From Rhizobium mayense (GTDB lineage: Bacteria; Pseudomonadota; Alphaproteobacteria; Rhizobiales; Rhizobiaceae): a stretch of DNA of 64,000 bases. The notes below the pieces were generated by a model. That model had not been told where the DNA came from and made no database searches. It worked only from the letters and a program-made list of their open reading frames with translations. The position numbers and the translations under genes are program-made. Positions 54,079 to 63,799 of the stretch are shown here, in pieces (the stretch's first letter is position 1; each line of letters begins with the position of its first letter). The DNA is taken from contig NZ_JARFYM010000010.1 in the NCBI RefSeq assembly GCF_030272705.1, forward strand, positions 1 to 64,000. Direction: 5' to 3'.

Positions 54079-54828
54079 TTATTCGATGACGAGCTGGACG
54101 CGATCGCCGGAGAAGCAGGAGATTCCGAAGGAGATCGGACGCCCCTCGGCATCGACGTCGACCTTGTGTATCTCGATCACCGGCCGCGTCTTCGGCAATT
54201 TCAGGGTCTTGGCCTCGCGCACGCTCGGCAGGCGGGCAATGATGCGGGTGCTCTTGCGCTTGTAGTCGTTGATCCCGAAGGAGCGGTAGGCGACGGTGCG
54301 CGACGGGTTCTGGCGCAACAATTCGTCAATGCCGCGGAAGCGTTCAGCGGGAAAATAGCTGCGTGCCATGCTGAGCGGCCGGCCGCTGACCTCACCCATG
54401 GAGTCGATCACCACCACTTCGGCGCCGCGCGGCAATTCGAGATTGCGCAATGTGGCAGCATCGGCCTCCTCGATCGAGCTCGCCAGAATACGGCGCTGGC
54501 TTTCGAGGCTGGCGCGGCTCATGTTTTCCGTCCAGCGCGTGCGCTCGCCGAGCGCATAGGGAATTGCGTCTTCGGCGACGAAGAGGCCGCGACCGTGTTC
54601 GATGCGGATCAGACCTTCCTTTTCCAGCTCGGCCAGCGCCCGGCGGACAGTGAAGCGGCTGACGTCAAAGTGCCTCGCCATGTCGAGTTCGGTCATCAAC
54701 TGCATGCCGGCAACCAGTTTGCCGCTGCGGATATCCTCGCGCAGCGACGACGCAACACTACGCCACAGCCGGCCACGCTCCTGACCCTCGCCACCATGGA
54801 TGTCACCGGTTTCTGCCATTGAAGCCAT
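54079..54828 (-). CDS. phnF: Phosphonate operon GntR/HutC-type regulator
   Basis: The 249-residue protein has a GntR helix-turn-helix (about 25-85; FDVSRFTVRRALAELEKEGL) and a UTRA ligand domain, as in PhnF. PhnF represses phosphonate genes and is released by an unknown ligand. It is divergent from phnG across 242 bp that hold a large palindrome. The start may be 54828 or 54816 (MAETGD); neither changes the domains. Confidence 0.87.
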   Translation of the reverse strand: MASMAETGDIHGGEGQERGRLWRSVASSLREDIRSGKLVAGMQLMTELDMARHFDVSRFTVRRALAELEKEGLIRIEHGRGLFVAEDAIPYALGERTRWTENMSRASLESQRRILASSIEEADAATLRNLELPRGAEVVVIDSMGEVSGRPLSMARSYFPAERFRGIDELLRQNPSRTVAYRSFGINDYKRKSTRIIARLPSVREAKTLKLPKTRPVIEIHKVDVDAEGRPISFGISCFSGDRVQLVIE

Positions 54829-54932
54829 GTTTCCGATCCTTTGCGCATGGCCGTCGGGCCAGGTTTATCGGGAGACTTCGCCTCACCGAAATCATTTCCG
54901 CAATCGTCATAAGGGTGAAACAGACGATCTGT

Positions 54933-54968
54933 AAAGGTCCGTACTGCGAAAATAAGGTACGGACCTTT
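54933..54968. promoter_or_regulatory. phnF/phnG operator palindrome
   Basis: AAAGGTCCGTAC and GTACGGACCTTT are perfect 12-bp arms around a 12-nt spacer, midway between phnF and phnG. The size suits two GntR half-sites. The neighbouring region (54905-54925) has only a weak Pho-box resemblance. Binding by PhnF is inference. Confidence 0.6.
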
Positions 54969-55070
54969 GTTATATTTGGGTTGCGATTTTCCCGTGTTTT
55001 TCCGCCGCCGAAGACATTGCGGCGGACGCACGGTCATGGCCGCAAACCGGCTTTCCTCAGGGGTGAGATA

Positions 55071-55553
55071 GTGCAAGACGACCACGGACAAGACGTAGCG
55101 GCTGGCGACAATGCCGACCGGAGGCGCTGGATGGGCATTCTGGCCCGTGCAGGCCGCAGTGAACTAGAAGAGGCCTGGAACGGGCTGCGTGAGCAGCCGG
55201 CCTATGAATGGCTGCGCCAGCCGGAGGTTGGCCTCGTGATGGTGCGGGCGCGGGCCGGCGGCACGGGCGACGCCTTCAACATGACCGAGATGAGCATGAC
55301 GCGCTGCGCGCTGCGGCTTGCCGACGGCACGACCGGTTATTCCTATGTCCAAGGCCGCGACACCAGGCAGGCGGAGCTTGCCGCCGTCTTCGACGCGCTG
55401 ATGCAGAAGCCGGAGCATCGTCTCGCTATCGCCGGCACGGTCATCGAACGCCTCGAAGGCAAACAGGCGGAACGGCGGCTGCAAAAGAGCCTGAAGGCTG
55501 CCTCCACCAAAGTCGAATTCTTCACCATGGTGCGTGCGGAGACGAAGAAATGA
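55071..55553 (+). CDS. phnG: Alpha-D-ribose 1-methylphosphonate 5-triphosphate synthase subunit PhnG
   Basis: The 160-residue protein matches PhnG, one of the core C-P lyase complex proteins (PhnG2H2I2J2), with MTRCALRLADGTTGYSYVQGRD. The start is GTG at 55071 with a GGGGTGAGA-type upstream stretch; earlier starts would run into the operator. It overlaps phnH by 4 bp (ATGA). Confidence 0.9.
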   Translation: MQDDHGQDVAAGDNADRRRWMGILARAGRSELEEAWNGLREQPAYEWLRQPEVGLVMVRARAGGTGDAFNMTEMSMTRCALRLADGTTGYSYVQGRDTRQAELAAVFDALMQKPEHRLAIAGTVIERLEGKQAERRLQKSLKAASTKVEFFTMVRAETKK

Positions 55554-56152
55554 GCGTCGCTATCGATACAAGAAACCTGAAGCCGGGCTTTGCCGAGCCG
55601 ATTTTCGATGCCCAGGCAACCTTCCGCGGCATTCTAGACGCCACCGCCTATCCCGGTCGTGTCCATAGCCTGGATCGGCTTGCCGACGTGCCCCATCTCC
55701 TGATGCCGGCGACGGCGGCGATTGTACTGACCCTTCTCGATTTCGAGACGCCAGTCTGGCTCGACCTCGACAACAGCTCGGCCGCCGCAAATTATATCCG
55801 CTTCCATGCCGGTTCGCCGCTGGTCTCCGACACCGCCAACTGCCGCTTCGCCATCGTGACGACGGCGGCGGAGATGCCGCCGCTCTCAGCCTTTTCCTTC
55901 GGCGAGGACAAATATCCCGACACATCCTGCACGCTCATCCTGCAGGTTCCGTCGCTGACCTTGGGAAAGCCGATGCGCTGGACCGGCCCCGGCATCCAGC
56001 ATGCTGCGGTTTGCGGCATCGACGGGCTGCCGGAAACATTCTGGCAGGATTGGGACGACAATCACGGGCTCTACCCGATGGGCGTCGATGTGATTTTCGT
56101 GAACGGCAGTGAGATCATCAGCCTGCCGCGCGGCATCAGAGTGGAGGAATAA
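55550..56152 (+). CDS. phnH: C-P lyase complex subunit PhnH
   Basis: The 200-residue protein matches PhnH, with FRGILDATAYPGRVHSL near its start and KYPDTSCTLILQV and MRWTGPGI further on. PhnH is part of the core complex that makes ribose 1-methylphosphonate 5-triphosphate from ATP and phosphonate. It follows phnG with a 4-bp overlap and precedes phnI by 4 bp. Confidence 0.9.
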   Translation: MSVAIDTRNLKPGFAEPIFDAQATFRGILDATAYPGRVHSLDRLADVPHLLMPATAAIVLTLLDFETPVWLDLDNSSAAANYIRFHAGSPLVSDTANCRFAIVTTAAEMPPLSAFSFGEDKYPDTSCTLILQVPSLTLGKPMRWTGPGIQHAAVCGIDGLPETFWQDWDDNHGLYPMGVDVIFVNGSEIISLPRGIRVEE

Positions 56153-56156
56153 CCCC

Positions 56157-57254
56157 ATGTATGTTGCAGTCAAAGGCGGCGAACGCGCCATTTTGAATTC
56201 CCACAAACTGATCGCCGAAGAGCGGCGCGGCGACACGTCGGAAGCGGAGCTTTCGGTCGGCCAGATCGAAAGCCAGCTTGGCCTCGCTGTCGACCGCGTG
56301 ATGACCGAAGGTTCGCTTTACGACCGCGAATTGGCGGCGCTGGCGCTAAAGCAGGCGCAAGGCGATGTGGTGGAAGCCGTATTCCTCTTGCGTGCCTATC
56401 GCACGACCCTGCCGCGCATCGGCATCACCGAACCGATCGATACGGCAGCCATGGACATCGAACGCCGTGTCTCGGCCGCGTTCAAGGACCTGCCGGGCGG
56501 CCAAGTGCTCGGCCCGACTTACGACTATACGCACCGCCTGCTTGACTTCGACCTGATGGAGGAAGCCGCCAGGGACCATCGGGCCGAAATTGCCAATCAG
56601 CCGCTCGATGCCTCCATGCCCCGCGTTACCGATATCGTGGCGCAGGAGGATTTCATGGAGCATGAAATCCCGGTCCGCGAAGGCGAGCCGGTCTACGACC
56701 TGACGCGCCAGCCCATGGCCTTTCCGGCAGACCGCGATCAGCGGCTGCAGAACCTGGCGCGTGGCGACGAAGGCTTCCTCACCTCGCTTGCCTATTCGAC
56801 CATGCGCGGTTACGGCGGCAGCCACCCTTACGTCGGCGAAATCCGAATGGGTGAAGTGCCGGTCGAATTCGTGCCGGAGGAACTGGGCTTTGCCATCGAG
56901 ATCGGCGACATCGTCGTCACCGAATGCCAGATGATCAATCATTTCGGTGGCTCGAAGACGGAAGCTGCCCGCTTCACGCGCGGTTACGGTCTCGCCCTCG
57001 GCAAGAGCGAACGCAAGGCAATGGCAATGTCGCTGGTTGACCGGGCGCTGCGCTGCCGCGAGCTCGGCGAGATGGCGCGTTATCCGGCACAGGACGAGGA
57101 ATTCGTCCTCTATCACACCGACAATGTCGAGGCGGCCGGTTTCGTCTCGCACCTGAAGCTTCCCCACTATGTCGACTTCCAGGGCGACCTCCAACTGCTG
57201 CGCGGACTGCGTGCGGAATTCGAGGCACGCCAAACCAAGGAGGCAGCCGAATGA
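56157..57254 (+). CDS. phnI: C-P lyase complex subunit PhnI
   Basis: The 365-residue protein matches PhnI, the nucleosidase-type subunit that exchanges adenine for phosphonate. Its opening, MYVAVKGGERAILNSH, and the stretch RGYGGSHPYVGEIRMGEVPVE are characteristic. It overlaps phnJ by 4 bp (ATGA). Confidence 0.92.
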   Translation: MYVAVKGGERAILNSHKLIAEERRGDTSEAELSVGQIESQLGLAVDRVMTEGSLYDRELAALALKQAQGDVVEAVFLLRAYRTTLPRIGITEPIDTAAMDIERRVSAAFKDLPGGQVLGPTYDYTHRLLDFDLMEEAARDHRAEIANQPLDASMPRVTDIVAQEDFMEHEIPVREGEPVYDLTRQPMAFPADRDQRLQNLARGDEGFLTSLAYSTMRGYGGSHPYVGEIRMGEVPVEFVPEELGFAIEIGDIVVTECQMINHFGGSKTEAARFTRGYGLALGKSERKAMAMSLVDRALRCRELGEMARYPAQDEEFVLYHTDNVEAAGFVSHLKLPHYVDFQGDLQLLRGLRAEFEARQTKEAAE

Positions 57255-58201
57255 GCGCGGCCCAAGAAGACAACAACCAGGAAAAAACCAAGGCCGGTGA
57301 CGCCTATAACTTCGCCTATCTCGACGAGCAGACAAAGCGGATGATCCGCCGCGCGATCCTCAAGGCAGTCGCCGTACCCGGCTATCAGGTACCTTTCGGT
57401 GGACGCGAGATGCCGCTCGCCTATGGCTGGGGCACCGGCGGCATTCAGGTGACGGCAAGCGTCATCGGCCCGAAAGATGTCTTGAAAGTCATCGACCAGG
57501 GTGCCGACGATACGACGAACGCTGTTTCCATCCGCCGCTTCTTCACCCGCGTTGCCGGTGTGGAAACGACCGAGGCAACCTCCGATGCCACCGTCATCCA
57601 GACCCGCCATCGCGTGCCGGAAATGCCGCTCACCGAAGGCCAGATCCTCGTCTACCAGGTGCCGCAGCCGGAACCCCTGCGCGGCCTCGAACCGCGCGAG
57701 ATGGAGACGCGGAAGATGCATGCCTATGCCGAATACGGGCTGATGCAGGTGCGTCTCTACGAGGATATTGCCCGCTACGGCCAGATCGTCACTGCGCATA
57801 GCTATCCGGTCATGGTCAATGGCCGTCATCTGATGTCGCCGACGCCGATCCCGAAATTCGACAATCCGAAGATGACGCACAATCCGGCGATCCAGCTTTT
57901 CGGCGCCGGCCGCGAAAAGCGCATCTATGCCGTTCCGCCCTACACGACGGTGCGCAGCCTCGATTTCGACGATCATCCTTTCAAGGTGCAGAGCTGGAAA
58001 AGCTGCTGCGCGCTCTGCCGCGCGACCGACAGCTATCTCGACGAAGTCGTGACCGACGACAAGGGCGGCCGCATGTTCGTCTGCTCCGATACCGATCATT
58101 GCACCACCCGTCGCGCGGCCGGCCATGTCGGCCCGGAAGGCGGCAATCCGACAGCACTGGCGCTGACCTCGCTCAACGAAACCGAGAAGGAGCCGTCGTG
58201 A
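57251..58201 (+). CDS. phnJ: Carbon-phosphorus lyase PhnJ (radical SAM)
   Basis: The 316-residue enzyme cleaves the C-P bond. The cysteines are C253-x2-C256-x21-C278 for the iron-sulfur cluster and C284 as the thiyl-forming residue, exactly the CX2CX21CX5C pattern known from E. coli PhnJ. Its start overlaps phnI by 4 bp and its TGA overlaps the phnK ATG (TGATG). All catalytic residues visible are intact. Confidence 0.95.
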   Translation: MSAAQEDNNQEKTKAGDAYNFAYLDEQTKRMIRRAILKAVAVPGYQVPFGGREMPLAYGWGTGGIQVTASVIGPKDVLKVIDQGADDTTNAVSIRRFFTRVAGVETTEATSDATVIQTRHRVPEMPLTEGQILVYQVPQPEPLRGLEPREMETRKMHAYAEYGLMQVRLYEDIARYGQIVTAHSYPVMVNGRHLMSPTPIPKFDNPKMTHNPAIQLFGAGREKRIYAVPPYTTVRSLDFDDHPFKVQSWKSCCALCRATDSYLDEVVTDDKGGRMFVCSDTDHCTTRRAAGHVGPEGGNPTALALTSLNETEKEPS

Positions 58202-58995
58202 TGGCTGCCGTTTCAACACTGCGTCGCGCGCCGCTGATGCGCGTCAACGGCATCTCCAAGACCTTCGGTGATGTCGCCGCCTGCAAGGATATCTCCTTCA
58301 CGCTTTATCCCGGCGAAGTCATCGGCATCGTCGGTGAGTCCGGCTCCGGCAAGTCGACCTTGCTCAACTGCCTCTCGGCCCGCATGAAGCCCGATGCCGG
58401 CAGCATCGAATACGATACACGCCGGCATGGCCTCATCGATATCCTTTCGCTCTCCGAGCCCGAACGGCGGATGCTGATGCGCACCGACTGGGGCATCGTC
58501 CATCAGAACCCGCGCGACGGCCTGCGCATGAATGTCAGCGCCGGCGGCAATGTCGGCGAGCGGCCGATGGCGGTCGGCGATCGGCACTACGGAGAGATCC
58601 GCGCCAATGCCGAGGATTGGCTCTCCAAGGTCGAACTTGATATCGCCCGCACCGATCATAAGCCGACTACCTTTTCCGGCGGCATGCAGCAGCGCCTGCA
58701 GATCGCCCGCAATCTGGTGACCAAGCCACGCCTCGTCTTCATGGACGAGCCGACCGGCGGCCTCGACGTTTCGGTGCAGGCTCGCCTGCTCGACCTGCTG
58801 CGCGGGCTGGTGCGTGAACTCGGCATCGCCGCCATCGTCGTAACGCACGATCTCGCGGTCGTTCGTTTGCTCGCCGACCGGCTGATGGTGATGTGGCGCG
58901 GCGACGTCGTGGAGCAAGGCTTGACGGATCAGGTGCTGGACGACCCACACCATCCCTATACCCAGCTTCTGGTTTCCTCCGTATTGCAGGTCTGA
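58201..58995 (+). CDS. phnK: C-P lyase ABC-type ATPase PhnK
   Basis: The 264-residue protein has an ABC ATPase fold with Walker A GESGSGKST at 45-53, signature SGGMQQ and Walker B LVFMDEPT. PhnK binds the PhnGHIJ core and has no membrane partner. The TGATG overlap with phnJ marks the start. It ends 3 bp before phnL. Confidence 0.93.
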   Translation: MAAVSTLRRAPLMRVNGISKTFGDVAACKDISFTLYPGEVIGIVGESGSGKSTLLNCLSARMKPDAGSIEYDTRRHGLIDILSLSEPERRMLMRTDWGIVHQNPRDGLRMNVSAGGNVGERPMAVGDRHYGEIRANAEDWLSKVELDIARTDHKPTTFSGGMQQRLQIARNLVTKPRLVFMDEPTGGLDVSVQARLLDLLRGLVRELGIAAIVVTHDLAVVRLLADRLMVMWRGDVVEQGLTDQVLDDPHHPYTQLLVSSVLQV

Positions 58996-58998
58996 GCG

Positions 58999-59721
58999 AT
59001 GAACGACGATATCAATTCCGCAGCCACGCCGATCAGCGTTCGGTCGCTGTCGAAAACCTTCACGCTTCATACCCAAGGCGGCACCCGCATCCCCGTCTTC
59101 GCCAATCTCGATCTCGATGTCCGTCGCGGCGAATGCGTTTGCCTGCACGGACCTTCAGGCGCCGGCAAGTCGACGCTGCTGCGTTCGCTTTATGCCAATT
59201 ACAAGCCGCACAAGGGGTCGATCCTGGTCAAGCATGACGACACCGTGGTCGATCTCGCCACGGCAGAGCCTTGGGAAGTAGTGGAAGTCCGCGGCCGCAC
59301 CATCGGCTATGTCAGCCAGTTCCTGCGCGTCATCCCGCGCGTGCCGACGCTGGAGATCGTCGCTGAACCGGGCCTGATGCGCGGCATCCCGCGTGAAGAC
59401 GCCGAAGCGAAAGCCAAGGCGTTGCTCACGCGGCTCCGGATCCCGGAGCGGCTGTGGAGCCTGGCGCCGGCGACCTTTTCCGGCGGCGAGCAGCAGCGCG
59501 TCAACATCGCCCGAGGCTTTGCGGTAGACTATCCGATCCTGCTGCTCGACGAGCCGACAGCCTCGCTGGACGCTCAGAACCGCCGCACGGTCATCGACAT
59601 CATTCTTGAGGCGAAAGCGCGCGGCACGGCGATCGTCGGAATCTTCCACGATCAGGAGGTGCGCGACGCCGTTTCCGACCGTCTGTTCGAAGTTCTGGCC
59701 TATCAAGGGAGCGCAGCGTGA
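58999..59721 (+). CDS. phnL: C-P lyase ABC-type ATPase PhnL
   Basis: The 240-residue ABC ATPase has Walker [10 protein letters not shown] at 51-59, signature SGGEQQ and Walker [10 protein letters not shown]. In C-P lyase clusters it pairs with PhnK. It overlaps phnM by 4 bases (GTGA). Confidence 0.93.
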   Translation: MNDDINSAATPISVRSLSKTFTLHTQGGTRIPVFANLDLDVRRGECVCLHGPSGAGKSTLLRSLYANYKPHKGSILVKHDDTVVDLATAEPWEVVEVRGRTIGYVSQFLRVIPRVPTLEIVAEPGLMRGIPREDAEAKAKALLTRLRIPERLWSLAPATFSGGEQQRVNIARGFAVDYPILLLDEPTASLDAQNRRTVIDIILEAKARGTAIVGIFHDQEVRDAVSDRLFEVLAYQGSAA

Positions 59722-60865
59722 TCGATTCACTCGTCCTGACCAACGCCAAGATCATCCTCCCTGAGGAGGTCATCAAGGGTACCATCCACATCGCCGATGG
59801 TCTCATCGATGATATTTCCACCGGGTCCAGTGCCGCCGCCGGCGCGATCGACTTCAACGGCGATTATCTGATGCCGGGCATTGTCGATCTCCACACCGAC
59901 AGCCTGGAGAAACACGTCATGCCGCGTCCCGGCGTGCGCTTCAACACCGTTCTGGCGGCGATGGCGCATGACGCCCAGATCATTGCGTCCGGCATTACGA
60001 CGGTGCTCGACGCCATCTGCATCGGCTCCAGCCTGCGCAATCCCGAGCGTAACGAAATCCTGATGCCGATGGTCGACGGCATCCGTACCGCCCGCGCACG
60101 CGGCTTGCTGCGCGCCGACCACCAGTTGCACATGCGCTGCGAGATCACCGACGACCGCGTGGTCGAGATGTTCGAACCTTTCGCCGCCGATCCGCTGACA
60201 CGCATGATGTCGGTGATGGATCATTCGCCGGGGCACCGCCAATCGCCGGACCTCGAGAAATACAAGCAGAAGCAGCTCTCCTACCGGTCCTTCTCGCCGG
60301 ATGAGCTCGACCGCGTCGTCGAGGAGCTCATGCGCGCCTCGACGACGCGGTCGGCCCCGGCAATCGCGCCGCACTCGTCGAGATGGGCCACGCCAATGGC
60401 ATCCCGCTCGCGAGCCACGACGACGAAACCACCGACCACATAACCCTGGCCTCCAGCGAAGGCGTGGTCATCTCGGAATTTCCGACGACCTTCGAGGCCG
60501 CGGAAGCCGCCCGCGCGCACGGTCTCTCGATCCTGATGGGCTCGCCGAACATCATTCGCGGCGGCTCGCACACCGGCAATGTCGGCGCCGCCGATCTCGC
60601 CCGGCGCGGGCTGCTCGATATCGTCTCGTCGGACTATGTGCCGATCAGCCTGCTGCAGAGCGCCTTCGCGCTGACGGCGGAGGATATCGGCTACGACCTG
60701 ACGCATGCGATCCGCACGGTCACCCTCAACCCGGCAACTGCCGTCGGCCTTGCCGACCGCGGCAGCATCGCGTCGGGCAAACGTGCCGATCTTGTTCGCG
60801 TCAGCGTGGTAGAAGGATTGCCGGTAGTCCGCTCGGTCTGGACGGAGGGGCGGCAGACCTATTGA
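59718..60865 (+). pseudogene. phnM: PhnM diphosphohydrolase with apparent frameshift
   Basis: PhnM removes pyrophosphate from the ribose triphosphate intermediate. The first 205 codons (GTG 59718 to about 60332) carry the metal motif H59-TDSLEKH66. After MR at 60330-60335 the true continuation is in another frame (RLDDAVGPGNRAALVEMG, then GIPLASHDD), to a TAG-type end at 60865. Restoring one base after ATG 60330-60332 gives MARLDD and a normal total of about 382 residues. As written the first frame ends at 60443 after shifted residues. It is either a true mutation or a sequence error, since the other phn genes look intact. Confidence 0.8.
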
Positions 60866-61013
60866 GCCAAAGCATCGCTCTGCCGTTGAGCGGAGCGTGG
60901 ATCATTGTGTGCCGATAGGTGACGGACACTCCCGAAAACTCAGGCGGTCATAAAAACGCTTAAGTTGCACTGATATCGAGGGAGCTATTTCCTCACCTTT
61001 CGGTAGCAATGAT

Positions 61014-61991
61014 ATGCAATTTCCCGATGACGAATGGCATGTCGATGGCAGCGGATACGATGCCGAATTGTTGGAACAGGCTCTTCAGGCAGCCTCCGAT
61101 TTTGGCGCAATCGGCGCTGCGGTAATTCACCGCGGAAAGGTGCTCGCCTGGAGCGGCGATCCAAAGCAAAAGGTATTGATAAGGTCGGTTCGGAAAAGTT
61201 TGCTGAGCGCCCTGATCGGCATTGAGGTGAAAGCAGGCCGCATCGATCTCGGAGCGACGCTAAAGGACCTCGACATCGATGATGTGGAACCGGCGCTCAC
61301 GGACGATGAAAAGCAAGCAACCGTCCGCGATCTAATGATGGCGCGTTCTGGGATCTATCATCCCGCTCTGGCCGAAAGCGCGGAGATGAAGGCGGCGAGG
61401 CCGGAGCGCGGATCACACCCTGTCGGCACGTTCTGGTACTATAACAACTGGGATTTTAATGCGTTGGGCACGATTTACGAGAGAGCCAGCGGCCACTCCG
61501 TGTTCCAGGGATTTCAGCGATACGTAGCCGAGCCGATCGCCATGCAGGATTTCCAGCTTGAAGATTGCGCGTTTCTTCGAGGTGAGGACTCCATCCATCC
61601 CGCCTATCATTTTCACCTGACGCTCAGAGACATGGCGCGCTTCGGACATCTCTATCTCAATGAGGGCGATTGGAATGGACAGCAGATCGTTCCGCGCGAA
61701 TGGGTTCTGGAGAGCGTGACCGCCCATACCGTTTTGCCAAGCATCGGCGGCTATGGCTACATGTGGTGGACAACGGGACCGGATGGCAAGGCGCAGAGAG
61801 AAGGTAGCGCCATTGCCGCCCAACTTCCGCCGTTTCGATATTTTGCCCATGGCAACCATGGACAGATGATCGCGATCATGCCGGAGAAACAGCTTGTCTT
61901 GGCAATCCTTGCAACGAGCAAAATCAAGACTCAGACCGACTGGGCAAGGCTTAGCGACTTCATGTTGTCGGCATCGAAGGCGATTTCCTGA
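61014..61991 (+). CDS. Serine hydrolase, beta-lactamase class C-like
   Basis: The 325-residue protein has a serine hydrolase fold with S58-VRK61 (SxxK), Y143-N-N145 (YxN) and a late HGNHGQ motif in place of KTG. It is likely an esterase or peptidase rather than an antibiotic-resistance enzyme. No signal peptide is visible. It lies between phnM and the convergent phnE genes and is probably not part of the phosphonate pathway. Confidence 0.84.
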   Translation: MQFPDDEWHVDGSGYDAELLEQALQAASDFGAIGAAVIHRGKVLAWSGDPKQKVLIRSVRKSLLSALIGIEVKAGRIDLGATLKDLDIDDVEPALTDDEKQATVRDLMMARSGIYHPALAESAEMKAARPERGSHPVGTFWYYNNWDFNALGTIYERASGHSVFQGFQRYVAEPIAMQDFQLEDCAFLRGEDSIHPAYHFHLTLRDMARFGHLYLNEGDWNGQQIVPREWVLESVTAHTVLPSIGGYGYMWWTTGPDGKAQREGSAIAAQLPPFRYFAHGNHGQMIAIMPEKQLVLAILATSKIKTQTDWARLSDFMLSASKAIS

Positions 61992-62028
61992 CGGCGCCGC
62001 TATGCCATCGCCGCCATCTTCCCCCGCA

Positions 62029-62880
62029 TTATTTGCCGCCGATGATCTTCAGCCGAATTCGCCGAGAGATGAAATCGATGATGGCGACGGCGACCAGCAT
62101 CATGATGATGATGAACAGCGCCTGATCCCAATTGTTGACCAGGATCTGCTGTGACAGCTCCAAGCCGATGCCGCCGGCGCCGACAATGCCGAGGATGGTG
62201 GCGGCGCGGACGTTGGACTCGAAGAAATAGAGCGCGCTGGAGAGGATGACCGGCAGCACCTGCGGCACCACCGCTAAGCGGATCGCCTGCAGGCGGTTGG
62301 CGCCGGCGGCTTGCGTCCCCTCTATCGGCTTGCGGTCGACATTTTCGATCGCCTCGGCATAGATCTTGGTAAGGAATGCGACGTCGGAAAAGGCGATGGC
62401 GAGGACACCGGCAAAGGGACCCATGCCGACGGCGCTGACGAAGATCAGCGCCCATATCAGGATATCGATGCCGCGCATGACGTCGAGCACGCGGCGGAAG
62501 CCGAAATGCAGGAAGATGTTCGGCACGATGTTGCGCGCGCCGAGGAAGCCGAGCGGAAAGGCGACGATGGTCGACAGAAATGTGCCGAAGAAGGCCATGG
62601 CCAGCGTTTCGCCGAGCGCCTGCAGATAGGTGCCGAACACGCCACCGGTCGAGGGCGGCAGCATCAGCTTGATCAGAAAGCCGAGCCTTCCTGCACCGTT
62701 CCAGAAGCGCGGCGGCGTGGCGTCGATCCACCAGAGGCCGAACACAAAGATTGCCGCCAGCAGCAGGGCGATGCCACGGTTGCGCCAGCGCTCTGCGAAG
62801 GGTCTGGCGAAAAGCTCCGGATGGGCGTAGCGCCAGGCGGCGATTTCACCGGTTTGCGGAAGAAGGGTCGAGCTGGTCAT
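62029..62880 (-). CDS. phnE: Phosphonate ABC transporter permease PhnE (second copy)
   Basis: The 283-residue protein is an ABC permease with about six membrane segments and the EAA-type loop IEGTQAAGANRLQAIRLAVVPQVLP. The usual PhnE ending GIVGAGGIGLELSQQ is present. Its start overlaps the stop of the next phnE by 4 bp (ATGA). Two PhnE genes in tandem are common in rhizobia. The matching phnC and phnD are expected beyond the right edge. Confidence 0.9.
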   Translation of the reverse strand: MTSSTLLPQTGEIAAWRYAHPELFARPFAERWRNRGIALLLAAIFVFGLWWIDATPPRFWNGAGRLGFLIKLMLPPSTGGVFGTYLQALGETLAMAFFGTFLSTIVAFPLGFLGARNIVPNIFLHFGFRRVLDVMRGIDILIWALIFVSAVGMGPFAGVLAIAFSDVAFLTKIYAEAIENVDRKPIEGTQAAGANRLQAIRLAVVPQVLPVILSSALYFFESNVRAATILGIVGAGGIGLELSQQILVNNWDQALFIIIMMLVAVAIIDFISRRIRLKIIGGK

Positions 62881-63770
62881 GAGGTATACCGCAGGGATTC
62901 CTTGCTGATCATGCGATGGCGGATGGCTTCGCAGCTCAGGTCTGTGGCCATGACGACGGCGATGATTAGAAGGACGATGGCGCTGATATCGGGATAGTCG
63001 AACTGGCGGATGGAAAGATAAAGCTCCTCGCCGATGCCGCCGGCGCCGACGATGCCAAGCACAGAAGCGCTGCGGATATTGTATTCGAAGCGCAGCAGCG
63101 CATAGCTCATGAAATTCGGCATGACCTGCGGGAGCACTGCAAGCCGCATGATGACCGGCCAATTGCCGCCCGCCGCCATGACGCCTTCGATCGGCTTAGT
63201 GTCGACGCTCTCATTGATTTCGGAAAACAGCTTGCCGAGCGCACCGGTCGTGTGCACCGCGAGCGCCAGAACGCCGGCCAGCGGTCCGATACCGAAAGCG
63301 AAAACGAAGATCATCGCATAGACCGTGTCCGGCACGGTGCGGGCAAGCTCGAGAAAGCGCCGCGACAGGAAATAGAGCGTATTGTTGCGCATGAGATTGC
63401 GCGAGGCGGAAAAGCAAAGAAGCAGCGCGGCAATACTGCCGGCCATGGTGCCGACGAAGCTCATCAGCGCCGTTTCGGCAAGCAGTTCCAGCCAACGCGG
63501 CAGGTTCCAATACCATTCGCCGAGATCATGGCCGAGCGTGGCATAATGCAGCTGCGGAAAGGTGGAGGATATGTAGCGCCAGGCATCGGGCAGGCCGCTT
63601 GCGAGTCCGCTTAAACTGAAGCCGCTGAATATGGCAGAGAAGATCACCGCCGCGACGAGCAATACGCCGTAGATAACGGTCTGAAGCCACAGCTTCCGCC
63701 GCTCGACCGCAAAGGAGCGGTGGAAGGCTTCGATCCTGGCGGTATGGCCGGCGTCGATCGTTGGAATCAT
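62877..63770 (-). CDS. phnE: Phosphonate ABC transporter permease PhnE (first copy)
   Basis: The 297-residue permease has about six membrane segments, the EAA-type loop IEGVMAAGGNWPVIMRLAVLPQVMP and GIVGAGGIGEELYLSIRQ. It is upstream of the second phnE on the same strand. The 230 bp before it are filled with hairpin repeats, which may separate it from phnD outside this window. Confidence 0.9.
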   Translation of the reverse strand: MIPTIDAGHTARIEAFHRSFAVERRKLWLQTVIYGVLLVAAVIFSAIFSGFSLSGLASGLPDAWRYISSTFPQLHYATLGHDLGEWYWNLPRWLELLAETALMSFVGTMAGSIAALLLCFSASRNLMRNNTLYFLSRRFLELARTVPDTVYAMIFVFAFGIGPLAGVLALAVHTTGALGKLFSEINESVDTKPIEGVMAAGGNWPVIMRLAVLPQVMPNFMSYALLRFEYNIRSASVLGIVGAGGIGEELYLSIRQFDYPDISAIVLLIIAVVMATDLSCEAIRHRMISKESLRYTS

Positions 63771-63799
63771 CGATGTTTACTCATGCAGGTTTCCGGTGG

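Noticed and set aside
54900..54932. Pho box before phnG
   Set aside because: Only partial resemblance (GTCATAA and GTGAAAC); not enough matches to the tandem CTGTCAT pattern.
61014..61991. Beta-lactamase resistance gene
   Set aside because: SxxK and YxN are present but the third motif is HGN rather than KTG and no signal peptide is seen, so an esterase-type role is more likely.
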